In this document: positions 55,101 through 64,000 of the stretch, one piece after another
Position numbering within the stretch: the stretch's first letter is position 1
Layout of the letters: the number at the start of each line of letters is the position of its first letter
Origin: Phylloscopus collybita
Lineage: Eukaryota; Chordata; Aves; Passeriformes; Phylloscopidae
Assembly: GCA_027886175.1 (NCBI GenBank)
Contig: JAJNNQ010000026.1
Coordinates: 17,824,001-17,888,000 of the forward strand
Reading direction: 5' to 3'
DNA: 64,000 nucleotides
Made by a program: the position numbers and the translations under genes
The notes under the pieces: generated by a model
The model's input: the letters and a program-made list of their open reading frames with translations, nothing else
What the model was told of the DNA's origin: nothing
The model's database searches: none

Positions 55101-58100
55101 TATCAAGTTGAGGAGACATGATGAAGGAGATAGTCAGTTGCATTGAAAATTCAGCTATATCCTCATCACAGCAGGAAGGTGACTTGCCTTACTGAGCAAT
55201 TTGTCTTACAGGCTTGAATCAAACTCTTACTGATAAGGTTCTAGTTTCTGAGCACTCATTTCATACCTTATCATTTTTCTTTTTGCAGAACTGTTAATGC
55301 AGTGCTTCATGGCCCAGAGGTCAGAATTGACCTCCTTTTAATATGCTTTTAAATATGCTGTTCATCAAATTTTTTAAATAAGTTCCATTGTAGCTCTGTA
55401 AATTTGTTCTGAAGTTGCATGGTACAAGTTGCAAATGTTGTATTGGCAACGCCTATAAAAATAGTTTCTTTATTTATGTATGTTTAAGACAAGAATAAAC
55501 ATGTTTATTTTTTCATTTGGTCTATGAAACTAAGAAAAATGCTGCAAAGATCTGTTGTTGAAAGCAGAAGGGGAATCAATTATTTCAGTTTTTTAAATTT
55601 TTGTAACTGTCTTTCTCATAGACCAGCAATAACTGTAGTTGAAGCTGGAAAATGGAACAGGACTTGTTACAACTTTTTGACAAGAAAACATTTGTGTCTA
55701 TTAGGAGAGTTGAAATGATAGCATGATTTTTCAGGTGTTTAATATTCTAAATATAAACTCTAATGCTTGGCTATGTAATCTTTCAGCTTAAAAGATTAAG
55801 TCTTTTTGAATTATTATTTTACAGTATATGAATGAAAATATAAACTGCATATACATTAAAACCACAAGTGATGATATTGCTTATTGGATGCTTACCCTTC
55901 TGTGAGAGAAATTGGAGAGATTTAGATAAGATGCATAAAAACTGAGTAGCTTATTAACCACCTTCCTGTTTGCATCTTCTGTATGGCAGCAACCTGAGAT
56001 ACAGTAAGAAGACATTTGTAGTTAATGTTCTTTTCTTCAAAATAATCCCTTTTTCTTGTGTTTATTATTTTGAATAAAGATTACTTTTAAATAGACCATA
56101 CATAAAGTACAGCGTTTTTGATGCTTCTGTTAAAAAAGTATTGAACTGTAGACAGTTTAGAAAGGCAGCTAAGCAGCCAAGTTCAGAAGACTTGCATATT
56201 GAGTCAATCATGAAACAGCAATATGAAGCAAATATGTGTTTTAATTTCCAAAGGCAACCACTGTTGGTATTAAAACAAACCCTCATTTGCCAAAGACATT
56301 GTTGTAACTATTACCAACCATCTAAGGAGCCATCAAGTTTATTTCCTTTTTTTATTTATTCATTATTTTTTCTTGCATTTTGGAGTTAGCTGCCCGAGGG
56401 AAGTGCTCCTTGGGGAGCATTAATTCCTGTATGTGCATGCACGAGTGAATGTAGGACTTCCTTGAAACACGCAGCCTGCTGCCTATCCCTGCACAGCAGC
56501 CGTCTTGACACTGTCAAGGAAGGAGAATTCTTTTGCCAGTAGAGTTGTCCATCTCTCTGTTGATCTGTCAGCTTCAGGTGGCCACTCCTACCTTTTATCT
56601 TATCCTTTTGCATCTCTTAAGTATTTTTGAGTCTAGGAAATGTAGTAATGAGAAGCGCAATGAGATATCAAGAAGTCAATAATGAAATGGAACATGGAAA
56701 AGTGGAAAAAAGCAAAAATGATAATAATAGTATTTTTTGAATGAACAACAGGACAGAATTGCTGCTACTGCCTATTAACCCTTGGCATGACTTTTTTAGT
56801 TAATGCTGTCTGAGCCATCCTTTTCAGCATATAGCCTGTTACATACACAGCAATAGCTGTGCAAAATAAATTAAAAGAAATAATAGTGCTGAATCACCCA
56901 TTGGCTAGAGAGGGCAGGAGTTGGTAGTTAAAAAAATTATTTTTAGGTATATGGGAATTTAAAAACTAATCATATTTAGTACTATGTTCATCAACCTGTA
57001 ATCTTTTTGTGCTTGTTACTCCCTAATTTCCCTAAAGCTTGTAGACTGTACATGCTCAGAAGAATGGCAATTTACACTGAATGGGGGGAAATGAAGAAGA
57101 AATCAAGTTTGTGTAGTTTAGTGTGTTGAAAAGCATCTGAAAAAGGTGCAGAGCATACATTTGTAAGGTAAATCGATAATCCCTCTCCTACCAATGACTT
57201 AATTTCTCTTCATGTGAACTTCAAATTCTATGCTGTGAGAAGATAATTCAATAGGCACTGTTGCAACCATTGAGGGTAACAGAGCATCAAGAAGCAGCAG
57301 AAGCTGAAGTTAGCTTTAACATCTTTAGGACAGCTAAGTTTTGGGATACGTAACCCAAAATGCCTAACCGATGTTAAATCTGCAACATTTTGGTAGTTTC
57401 AATAATACTGTTGCATTTAGTGGTCCACATGCAGGCAATAGAGAGCCTAAGGCATGTTAATCCGGGATGTGCTGGATTTTGGGTGTGACGAAGACCTCCA
57501 GAAGAAGGTGCTGCATGTCCAGGTGAAAGTGGTAGAGGGGTGCTACGATGCCCTATTCCAGATAGGAACTCGTTTAAGATTCAGTCAGTCTGCTGCTGAG
57601 CAAGGAAAAGATGTGAAGGTGCTGTTCCTCTTATGGGATCAATAGTGATGGGAAGCAAAAGCACCCTGTGAGAAGATATAAGCAATCATGGATGCCTGGG
57701 CAAGTGTAGTGTGCTTCTTTCTTGGATGTATCCTTTCAGCTTCAAACAGTTGACCAACAGCTGATGAGTTCTTCAGCTCAAATCACTCTCTTTTTAAATT
57801 CTAGATGGATAAGAGTTGAAGAAAACTTGTTCAAGTGAAAAAACTCCCAGTTCTATCACTAAAAAGGTCATTTTCGGGGAAACTAGTTGTATGAGGTATT
57901 TCCCACCTTTTTTGTAGTTCAGAATTGTTCTTCCAAAAGAGGACAAAAAGCTGGTTTACAATTCTTTTTGTACTGCAAAACAAAAATTGTTGTAGTAGTA
58001 ATATTTTCATAACTCTGTTTGTCTACTAGGCAACATCAAACTGACTAAATTTATGGGTTGTCACTATAAGAGGAATTTGTGTTTATGAAGTTTTATTGTG

Positions 58101-61100
58101 AGAATCAAAAGCTTTTTAGTTCACAAGAACTAATGGCAGTCTGTCTTATTAGACTTCTCATTTTGGAAAAGAAATGCTTTGTGCTGTTTCATTTCTGCCT
58201 CAATTTTGTTATACTTTTGCTGTATTTTTTTGTTTAATTCTACCTTAAGAGAGATAGAGAAGTATTTCTTGAGTTTCTAGGAAAACCAATTTTGTTACTA
58301 CAGTAGGAGGTCATAAGAGAAAAATGTTATGTTTAGATAGTACTATCATTTTGATAGTATCAGGTGTTCCTCCCTTCTGTGATAAATTAAAAGCTGACTA
58401 CCTCAAGAGTTCTGATAGTATTTCCAGCAGTGCAAGAGACCATTTTAAGCAAAAGAGCAATGAGAGAATCCATTAATCCCAGGGATATTTGAAGTCCGGA
58501 TAACTCTTTCATATTAAATTTGAGATAAAGCCTTCAGTGCTATCTTGGTTTTGGAAACTGTTCTAAAACTATTGTTGGCAGATAAATAATGGTTCAAATT
58601 GAAGCTGGTCAACTGCTGTGTTTATTGTTGAATTAATTTAACTGAAGGAGTCATTGTTTGTTGAATTAGATTCTAAACATAACCCTTTAAGACTGCATTC
58701 CCTTTCTGAATGCTGTGTGTTTTGCTGGTTTTGTTTTTGTTTTTGTTTCTTTTGTATCCTTGTAACTGGGTAGATCCCTCTGAGAAATAGGTATGTTCAG
58801 CTGCAGGGTTTTTTTTGTTTTATATCAAGACTCCTGCTTTTATTCATTAAAAAAATAGCAGCTGTAATGTCTTGGTTTTGGTGCAAGATTGCTATTTTTT
58901 GGGAAGTCTATTAAATTAATACCTATGTCATATATAAAAAAATACTTGAGTATACCTTTCATTTGTAGGCATTTTTATTACATTTGAATTACTATTCTGG
59001 ATATTTTTAATGAGTCTTTACTGGAAAGTTACATTTGTATTTCATTGGGTTTTGTATCTTAAACATTATGTCTTGAATGCATCATTTTCTATGACTCCTA
59101 AAACAACTTGAAAATTAAAAAGACATTTTCAGTAATGTATCACTTTAGAAGCCACATGCCCTTTATTAATTGTTCATGAGAAGAGAAGGCAGATGTAGTT
59201 AGAAGTTATTGTAGGTGATTGTGTAATTGCAGTGTTGTGATGAAGTGTAGCAAGTCAGATTTTCCACATGAATGTGTAGCCAGGTAGAGACAAGTTAATG
59301 AGTGAGACTCATCTGTGCGACATTGAAAACAGGAAGTAAAACCACTCCAAGACCTAGCAAGTCATAAAAAGTAGCACTGTCAGTAAGTCATAGGATCGTG
59401 GAATGGTTTGGTTTGGAAAAGACCTTATAGGTCATCTACTTCCCACACCCCTGCCATGGGGTGGAGGTGTTAGACTCAAACATGTAAAAGTCTACACATG
59501 TAAAAGACAACTGCACGCAGGTTGGTCCATTAAACCACTTTTGCTGGCAGTAGAGAGAATAAAGCCCTGATAAGAATTATCATCCTAAAGTAGATGCCAA
59601 AAGTAGGCTGGGTTAAACACACTATTTTAGTCAGAGCATGGAGCGCTTAATACCCTACCTCCCATGAAAGTTCAATTTTGTTACCAAAAGCTGAATGAGA
59701 AGAATTTCATTATCCCACAATTACAATCTGAATGCTTCACTGTGTTCGAACTGTTTGATATTTCCTGTTTTCTTTCCTATGAACCTTTTCAGAAGTCTTT
59801 TCCAGCCTAAACGACTCTGAGATTCTATGATTCTGAGATCAACCAGCACTGACTGGTTTGCAGGGTGCAATTGTCAGCTTTTTACTTCGAGTTCATTCCT
59901 TGTATTAGCAGATGCGTTTACTCAACAGTATATAATTAAAAATATTTTTTATATTAGAAAACTACTTTGAATAGTCTGGTAGTACTGGTTTTATGTATCC
60001 TACATTTAATTTTGTTAAGTTTAAAGAAATCTTTCATAAATTTAATTAGTTTCTTACTTCCTTTTCAAGACTGGTGTGTTAGAGGAACATTTACGAATGC
60101 ATCTTCAGTGCTGTTTGACTTTGTGTAGTTTCTGGGATTTGAACCTATCTATTGTCACTATACTCTGGGATTATTACAGCAAGAATCTGGTAAGTAGATG
60201 AATATATAAAAATGTAGAATTGCATGTAGATAGTCCTTGATTTTTGCCAATTAATTCTGATTTTCCTGTAGCCAAGCTTGATTGCTATATTTCTGTAAAA
60301 CCACCTAGTCAATGGCGGTATCCTTAAATTTGCTGTGTTTGTTCAATGAAATCATGTTTAAATTTTTTATGGTCTATTCTATTATGAAATCATGGAATAT
60401 GATAATACGTTTTAAGTCTTATTTTTCATCAGGACTACTCAGTTTAAGATCATGTAAAAATGCTTTGCACACAGTTACAATGCATTTTTATTGTTTTAGC
60501 TGTGGTAGGAACATATCCTTTTGTTCCTGTGAATGAGTGCATCTCACTGCCTTTGTAATACTGGCAGTTTTTGTTATTTATAAAATTTTCTGTTTTCATC
60601 TATTCTTTTAGAACAGCTGCTTTACTGTTCCTTGGCTTGGTCTGAAGGATCTGGCAAATGTTAGTAAGACTTCTTTGTCAATGCTTGAGTTGGTGAAACG
60701 TTGCTGCTGCGAACAACAGATCCCTTCTCTGTACAACTCCAGCAACAGTTACTTCATTTTCCTCAGCATTCTGGCACAGATTATGAAAGAAGAAAACAAT
60801 GGTGTGCATCCCTGGAAACAAATTAAAGGACGGTATGGATGCTATTTAGTTTGTCTCATTTTGTAACAAGTGTTGTGGGTCAGGGGCCCTTCCAGTCTTA
60901 TGCAAGGCAGAGGCCACTCTGCTCATGACAAGTAAAGGGGGTGAGAGATCCAGGGTGACTCATAATTTGAAGAAAGCAGTTGTTCCCTGAAGTTTCTGTT
61001 GCCAGCTGAGGCTGTAACTGGGTCCAAGAATCACCTTGGCATCCATAGCATGGGATGATTTACCTCATCCCACTGGCCAGGAATTTGGTAAACTGGCAAC

Positions 61101-63740
61101 CAGTGCAGTGGTACAGCCCAGTTGCCAGACAGATAATGTAATTTAAAGCACAGAAATTGTGTTTGAGCTGCATGTAAGCCATGTGTTGTTCAAGAACATG
61201 CAGACTGCCACTTACTAAACCTGTATTTTCATTTAAATATTTTATTCCTTTCAGTGGTTTTCAGAATTTCTCATAGTATTTTTATGAGGTTTTTAATTTT
61301 TCACTTAATTTTGAAACATACTAATTAAGTAGAGTCAGTCATATATATAAAAATATAAAATATATATGCTCTAAAGGAAAGTCTTGATGTTTTAGATGCT
61401 TACTGAATCCATGAGACTTTTCTTAAAGTAATGAGATAGCACTTGTAATGATAAGTACAAACTTGTTAATTTTTTCATTAGGTAGAGAAAACAGAAATAG
61501 TTTTGGTTTAGAGTTTTGAGTTTTTAAAAAAGATTGTATTAATGCAATTAAATATTAATGCAATCAAAACTTTATTAAGCATTTAGTAAGATCTTCATCC
61601 ATGCAAGTAATAAATGTTAAAAAATGCCCATGTGTATACACACCTTAAAAAGTTGTGGTGTTTTTCTTCCAGAAAGAGATGTTATCTTGGCAATCAGAAA
61701 AGAACAATATGCCTGATCTCTATGTACACTTCAGAAGTTGTTATAGTCACTAAAGTTGGGGTTTATAAATCTCTGCAACTATGTAGAAACAAATATGTTG
61801 TTGAATTCTGTATTGGTGTCTTGCTTTTTAAAAAAAAAATTAATTAACCTCCTCTGTTCTTACTCAAATGAAATTATACTTACATTTTTGTGCTCTTAGA
61901 GCTTGTTACTTTCCCTAATGTAAGAGGGGGAATAAACAAACACAACACACAGTGCATCAGTCTGCTCAACCAGTTTTCTTCATTTCTACCTTGAAAAAAT
62001 CAATTACACAAGTAGCAAAATTTAACAGCCTACAGCTATGATTTTGGAATGAACTCTGTTTTCAGCAGCTAACCAAGCATTAATTGACGCATGAAAAACA
62101 TAAATGCCTGTCAGTAGTAATTTACTACTAAACAACATTAATTGGATTTGCTGTAATTTTTGGTGGCTAGATTTGATAACCTCAATACCACTTCCAACTA
62201 TTTTCCAGGTGACGGAATAGGAAAACAGCACTTATGGATGTTTAACTACTGTAGGTAGAACTTATTTTGAATTAAAGGTGAAGGATATACCCAAAGTTTT
62301 AAACAGGAAAATCAGAAAGTTATGCCATTTTTGTCTTACTCCTCTGTTGTAGGAATGGTGATTTTTAAATAAAAGTCCACATCCAAACAAAGGTCCCAGG
62401 AAAGATCTCTTTTTACAAGCTTTTTCCTTTTTGTCAACCACTTTAAAGTTTCAAAGTCACAGTGCTTGTCACCATCAGCTGTGTACAACTTGAGCATTGT
62501 CCTGTAAACAATGCAGATAAATTTTCTTAATATCGTCCTGCCTGGAGAGCGGTTTCTTGTCCAAATGCCTCCGTTTCTTTGTTTTCTTTCAAACCTGTCC
62601 ATACTGTAGGTGTGCAGTACAAATTGATACAGACTTTGGCAAAGCACTGTGGAGAAAAGGAATTTTCCATCAGAAATCTTCCTTTTACTGCAGTGATGGT
62701 TTGGTAGGTGAGACTTTGGTCACTGCAGCTTCAGCACTATAACATAATAGTAGAAACCGGTAGCTGATTTCTGTGTGGAAATGAAGAAGTTTCCAGGGAA
62801 GAAGTTGGTGTACAGGAATGGTTTGCTGTTGCAAAGAGATGCCACTTGACATCTTCCTTTCCTAGGAGCCCTCATGGGCTAAACTTGATTGATTTGAAGG
62901 CACAGTATGGAGAACATTCATCACAGAGGAGTAGAGAGTCTACTTGTAACAGTGTGCTCAGCTTGGTACTAGGGGTTAGATAAGGGGGAAGGGTTAGGCT
63001 GCACCTCCCATTGGAAACAATGTGTGCTTTAAATCAAAAGCAGAAATGTTTATTCCAGTAGCCATACGAGTAATGAGAAAAAAGAGTATTTAAAATTTAA
63101 GGGTTACTGGAAGCAGATAACCATAAACTAAAACCATGAAAATACAATTTTAGTCACTCAAGAAGATAGAAAATTACATGCTTTAAGAACTTTCTCTTTC
63201 CTGGTTTGTTTGTTTGTTTTTCTAATGTAGAATTTATTCCAAGTTCCATCGGAAAAGAATGCAGGAGTTGACAGAAGTGGGGCTGCAGAACTTTTTTAAC
63301 CTGTTCCTCATGCTGGCAATTATTGTGGAGACAGAAGATATAGTGACTCGAGTGTTGGATCTTTTGGATTTCCTGACTCCATCCTCCATCACCACATCTC
63401 GGAGAGCTCTCATCTGGAGAGGTCATTTTGCTTTCCTTTTAATTTACATTGAGAAGAATATGGACATTAGTGCCCTGGCTGAGAAAATCTCAAATGCTTT
63501 CCGTGAGAAAGCAAAGGAGTTTCTAGTAACCAAAAATGACTACATACAGAGACAAAATCTCTGGACTCTGCTATCAACCTACATTGATGGTGTTCAGGAA
63601 GTGTTTGAGACCAGCTGCTACTTGAGCCTTTCTGAGGAAAAGTTGCTAAATGATGGCTTTACTATGCTGCTGCCTGCATGTCGAGGAGCTGAGCTGAGCA
63701 TGGTCCTGAATTTTCTTCAGGTTGTTTTAGCCAGACTTCG
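31250..63740 (+). CDS. MMS22L: MMS22L, 5' half (coding exons 2-14, spliced, partial at right edge)
   Basis: MMS22L forms a nuclear complex with TONSL that recognises newly replicated chromatin, is recruited to stalled or broken replication forks and promotes RAD51 loading during homologous recombination. The assignment rests on thirteen consecutive exons whose peptides match human MMS22L in order, for example 'FGFQWVTETALVES', 'LHYVKVFIFRYLE', 'FPPSWHLLHLHLDINWLVLE', 'CIKELWILLLQLLDHR', 'DPLSFSWWIMSHLAPLY', 'WDYYSKNL' and 'ELTEVGLQNFFNLF'. The spliced frame is open for 2,057 bases (685 codons plus 2 bases), with phases agreeing at each of twelve junctions. This covers the family's N-terminal domain; the C-terminal part lies beyond the window. 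The protein is predicted to be largely helical with no enzyme motif. The start at 31250 has A at -3 and G at +4 and matches the human start. The upstream promoter is a CpG island, which fits broad, replication-linked expression. Confidence 0.95.
31429..33547 (+). other. MMS22L: MMS22L intron 2
   Basis: Phase 2 intron of about 2.1 kb. Open frames of up to 94 codons (31989-32273) are cysteine/leucine/phenylalanine-rich readings of pyrimidine-rich sequence. There is a short T run near 32740-32750. No repeat family was recognised. Confidence 0.8.
33548..33673 (+). CDS. MMS22L: MMS22L exon 3
   Basis: The acceptor is 'ttttgcag' and the donor AG|GTATGA at 33674. It completes Arg60, encodes residues 61-101 and starts Arg102. 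The peptide 'LRLDPSPNDYEENTVELFG' followed by 'WVTETALV' is strongly similar to human MMS22L. Confidence 0.95.
33674..36828 (+). other. MMS22L: MMS22L intron 3
   Basis: Phase 2 intron of about 3.2 kb. It is AT-rich, with TAATTA-type runs just after the donor and an A run at 33966-33978. No further gene or clear repeat was seen. Confidence 0.8.
36829..36881 (+). CDS. MMS22L: MMS22L exon 4 (53 bases)
   Basis: A small exon between 'ttaattag' and the strong donor G|GTAAGT. It completes Arg102, encodes residues 103-119 ('QQIHRLENLVQMGSSDF') and starts Gly120. The corresponding human segment is also a leucine-rich heptad-like stretch. It is too short to show as an open frame and was found by matching phase and homology. 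Confidence 0.93.
36882..39651 (+). other. MMS22L: MMS22L intron 4
   Basis: Phase 1 intron of about 2.8 kb. It contains a perfect 22-base palindrome at 37827-37848. A 116-codon minus-strand frame (38483-38833) has no recognisable features and overlaps purine-rich + strand sequence. Confidence 0.8.
39652..39739 (+). CDS. MMS22L: MMS22L exon 5
   Basis: The acceptor is 'tttgcttcag' and the donor AG|GTGAGA. It completes Gly120, encodes residues 121-148 and starts Arg149. The segment 'CLKFLHYVKVFIF' is almost identical to human MMS22L. Confidence 0.95.
39740..39835 (+). other. MMS22L: MMS22L intron 5 (96 bases)
   Basis: A very short phase 2 intron with GTGAGA donor and 'gcattcag' acceptor. The in-frame ATG at 39810 within it is not used. 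Confidence 0.93.
39836..40013 (+). CDS. MMS22L: MMS22L exon 6
   Basis: It completes Arg149 and encodes residues 150-208, ending in '...IQNQAK' on a codon boundary. The core 'HPYEELEAQLPSVLVEELHA' matches human closely. The donor AAAG|GTTGGT is weaker than the others, with T rather than A at intron position 3. Confidence 0.95.
40014..41133 (+). other. MMS22L: MMS22L intron 6
   Basis: Phase 0 intron of 1.1 kb. Most of its right part is a degenerate CR1 fragment (see separate entry). Confidence 0.9.
40881..41092 (-). mobile_element. Degenerate CR1 LINE fragment in intron 6
   Basis: The wording 'catcaagtccaaccattac', 'ccatgtcccccaatgcctc', 'cttgaacacttccaggaat' and 'gcttgttccaaagcctgatc' is a diverged reverse-complement CR1 3' region. 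It ends about 40 bases before exon 7, so it lies next to the branch-point region of that acceptor. Confidence 0.85.
41134..41227 (+). CDS. MMS22L: MMS22L exon 7
   Basis: The acceptor is 'tctaatcgcag' and the donor A|GTAAGT. It encodes residues 209-239, 'VFPPSWHLLHLHLDINWLVL' and onward to 'GEKLK', and starts Arg240. The segment is among the most conserved in the N-terminal domain. It was found from homology and splice sites. Confidence 0.95.
41228..43182 (+). other. MMS22L: MMS22L intron 7
   Basis: Phase 1 intron of about 2.0 kb. A (TA)15 microsatellite at 43079-43108 sits 74 bases before the acceptor. No gene is present. Confidence 0.85.
43079..43108. repeat. (TA)15 microsatellite
   Basis: Fifteen uninterrupted TA units, preceded by an imperfect 'gatataca'. 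The array lies in intron 7 close to the exon 8 acceptor. Confidence 0.97.
43183..43313 (+). CDS. MMS22L: MMS22L exon 8
   Basis: The acceptor is 'ttatgttttag' and the donor AAG|GTAACT. It completes Arg240 and encodes residues 241-283. The segment 'NLTGENLTSISLFEKHCEDL' matches human MMS22L, as does the ending 'LISLAINKYTK'. Intron 8 is phase 0. Confidence 0.95.
43314..47174 (+). other. MMS22L: MMS22L intron 8
   Basis: Phase 0 intron of about 3.9 kb. It contains two longer + strand open frames (146 codons at 43468-43908 and 154 codons at 44472-44936). The first has a poly-lysine stretch from an A run and looks accidental. The second lies in a locally GC-richer block of unknown origin (44.46-45.2 kb) discussed in the findings. 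Confidence 0.75.
47175..47288 (+). CDS. MMS22L: MMS22L exon 9
   Basis: The acceptor is 'tctctttcag' and the donor GAG|GTAAAG. It encodes residues 284-321 in phase 0. The segment 'CIKELWILLLQLLDHRNKG' is diagnostic for the family. The beginning 'VRPSEALTSSHYACT' is less conserved. Confidence 0.95.
47289..49080 (+). other. MMS22L: MMS22L intron 9
   Basis: Phase 0 intron of about 1.8 kb with an old CR1 fragment near 47.95-48.2 kb. No other gene is visible. Confidence 0.85.
47950..48185 (-). mobile_element. Old, diverged CR1 LINE fragment in intron 9
   Basis: The order 'ctggtcatctttgtcatcc', 'ttctctgaaccttttgcc', 'gccaggactacattcacta', 'caagtatgggttaggaggc' and 'ttttctagcattttaattt' follows the antisense of ancient sauropsid CR1 ORF2, with many substitutions. 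It is much older than the 14 kb and 29 kb CR1 copies. Confidence 0.55.
49081..49260 (+). CDS. MMS22L: MMS22L exon 10
   Basis: The acceptor is 'attttcttcag' and the donor AAAAG|GTAGGT. It encodes exactly 60 codons, residues 322-381, in phase 0. 'KDPLSFSWWIMSHLAPLYQF' is the conserved core; the middle part 'ERPSTSESMSGFE' is variable against human. Confidence 0.95.
50107..50200 (+). repeat. T/G-rich low-complexity tract with G runs
   Basis: The + strand is almost only T and G, with a run of seven G at 50132-50138, a GGG at 50148-50150 and several GGTGG steps. This is the coding strand, so the transcript would carry the G runs. Confidence 0.85.
51595..51657 (+). repeat. Three-copy 22-24 bp tandem repeat
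   Basis: The core 'accacagtaatataa' recurs at 51595, 51619 and 51641, with spacings of 24 and 22 bases. The copies differ mainly in their last eight bases. Confidence 0.93.
54694..54756 (+). CDS. MMS22L: MMS22L exon 11 (63 bases)
   Basis: The acceptor is 'attatttttcag' and the donor CAA|GTAAGT. It encodes residues 382-402, 'KQRESNWKFVEELLKRSTD' and onward, matching human 'ESNWNFVEELLKK'. A 169-codon antisense frame (54634-55143) overlaps it and is judged accidental. Confidence 0.95.
59387..59476 (-). mobile_element. CR1 LINE 3' end fragment in intron 11
   Basis: It reads 'tcataggatcgtggaatgg', 'tttggaaaagaccttatag' and 'cccctgccatggggtggag', the reverse complement of a CR1 3' end of avian type. 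Only about 90 bases remain. Confidence 0.9.
59785..59842 (+). mobile_element. CR1 LINE 3' terminus in intron 11, opposite orientation
   Basis: It reads 'ttttccagcctaaacgactc' and ends with 'gattctatgattctgag', the typical CR1 terminal repeat. It faces away from the copy at 59.4 kb, so the two 3' ends point outwards and can pair in the transcript. Confidence 0.8.
60070..60189 (+). CDS. MMS22L: MMS22L exon 12
   Basis: The acceptor is 'ccttttcaag' and the donor CTG|GTAAGT. It encodes residues 403-442 in phase 0. The segment 'LEEHLRMHLQCCLTLCSFWD' is followed by 'SIVTILWDYYSKNL', both very close to human. Confidence 0.96.
60190..60611 (+). other. MMS22L: MMS22L intron 12
   Basis: A short phase 0 intron of 422 bases. 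Nothing but AT-rich sequence is visible; a 74-codon frame (60312-60536) is accidental. Confidence 0.9.
60612..60832 (+). CDS. MMS22L: MMS22L exon 13
   Basis: The acceptor is 'tattcttttag' and the donor CG|GTATGG. It encodes residues 443-515 and starts Arg516. 'LSMLELVKRCCCEQQ' and 'HPWKQIKGR' match human MMS22L; the stretch around 'IMKEENNG' is shorter than the human one, which I recall as having extra residues there. Confidence 0.95.
60833..63230 (+). other. MMS22L: MMS22L intron 13
   Basis: Phase 2 intron of about 2.4 kb. A minus-strand open frame at 62336-62647 (103 codons, lysine/arginine-rich) is of unknown meaning and is treated as a finding, not a gene. A GC-richer patch at about 61,000-61,130 has no recognised identity. 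Confidence 0.8.
63231..63740 (+). CDS. MMS22L: MMS22L exon 14 (510 bases)
   Basis: The acceptor is 'tctaatgtag' and the donor CG|GTAAGT. It completes Arg516 and encodes residues 517-685 plus two bases. Conserved blocks are 'RMQELTEVGLQNFFNLF', 'ALIWRGHFAFLLIY', 'FREKAKEFLVTKN' and 'YIDGVQEVFETSCYLSLSEE'. It is by far the largest exon in the window. Confidence 0.97.
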
Positions 63741-64000
63741 GTAAGTTAATTAGTTAAGTTGTGGGTATAGACTGGCATTTTGTTTTAGGATTAAACTGTA
63801 GTTCCTATTAATTTTTTCTTTTTACTGAAAAGAGAAATCTCTAAAGGGCTGTGAATGATACGTTAAATTTCAAAATCCACCAATACTTCAGTACATATAG
63901 AATCTTTGAAATGTTTCCTCACTATTTTGGGAGATTAGGTTTGATATCCTGACATTTTGTTATAAATTAATGTCTCTTCAGAAAGTCATCTGATTGCTTC
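63741..64000 (+). other. MMS22L: MMS22L intron 14, partial
   Basis: The 5' part of intron 14, beginning GTAAGT. The remaining exons, which should encode roughly the C-terminal 45 percent of the protein, are outside the window. Confidence 0.93.

Larger units (their letters stand above)
54757..60069 (+). other. MMS22L: MMS22L intron 11
   Basis: Phase 0 intron of about 5.3 kb. It contains a 63-codon + strand frame at 57454-57645 in a locally GC-richer patch (see findings) and two opposed CR1 3' end fragments near 59.4 and 59.8 kb. Otherwise it is AT-rich and featureless. Confidence 0.8.

Noticed and set aside
54634..55143. 169-codon minus-strand frame overlapping MMS22L exon 11
   Set aside because: Serine/leucine/phenylalanine-rich, no recognisable motif, antisense to a proven exon and running into AT-rich intron. 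Chance is the simplest explanation.
1..64000. CRISPR arrays, operons, phage or plasmid modules
   Set aside because: The window is plainly eukaryotic: spliced exons, LINE fragments, CpG island and low gene density. No regularly spaced repeats with unique spacers occur.

Overview
The window is vertebrate nuclear DNA, most likely from a bird. It is AT-rich and intron-rich, carries many truncated CR1 LINE fragments of avian type, and has one recognisable protein-coding gene: the 5' half of MMS22L on the + strand. MMS22L is the partner of TONSL in a replication-fork repair complex. The exon peptides align with human MMS22L without a gap in the exon order. Species cannot be fixed from the sequence. 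No prokaryotic gene, CRISPR array, tRNA or rRNA gene was found.

Layout. Positions 1 to about 26.6 kb are an AT-rich intergenic stretch with no supportable coding gene. It holds CR1 fragments near 5.4, 10.7, 12.6-12.9 and 14.06-14.44 kb, low-complexity tracts, and a GC-richer unclassified block at 11.08-11.79 kb. At 26.69-26.87 kb there is an isolated CpG-rich patch with a strong minus-strand splice donor just after a good-context ATG. From 26.93 to 28.64 kb there are two stretches rich in homeodomain-type motifs that look like conserved non-coding elements, separated by microsatellites and a GA-rich tract. A CR1 3' end lies at 29.2-29.5 kb, followed by a strong CpG-island promoter at 29.56-30.12 kb.

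MMS22L occupies the rest. Exon 1 is untranslated, and its exact ends could not be fixed. Thirteen coding exons (2-14) were placed to the base between 31,241 and 63,740, all with GT-AG introns and a frame that stays open across every junction. They encode the first 685 residues plus two bases of the next codon, a little over half of the human protein (about 1,240 residues). The rest of the gene lies beyond the right edge.

One broad pattern stands out. The + strand appears A/C-rich to the left of the CpG island and T/G-rich to the right, which fits transcription leaving the island to the right and either minus-strand transcription or a replication initiation zone on the left. I found no clear novel multi-gene system. 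The items most worth checking are the 26.8 kb minus-strand first-exon candidate, the adjacent putative enhancers, the strand-skew switch, and a few open frames inside introns whose origin I could not identify.
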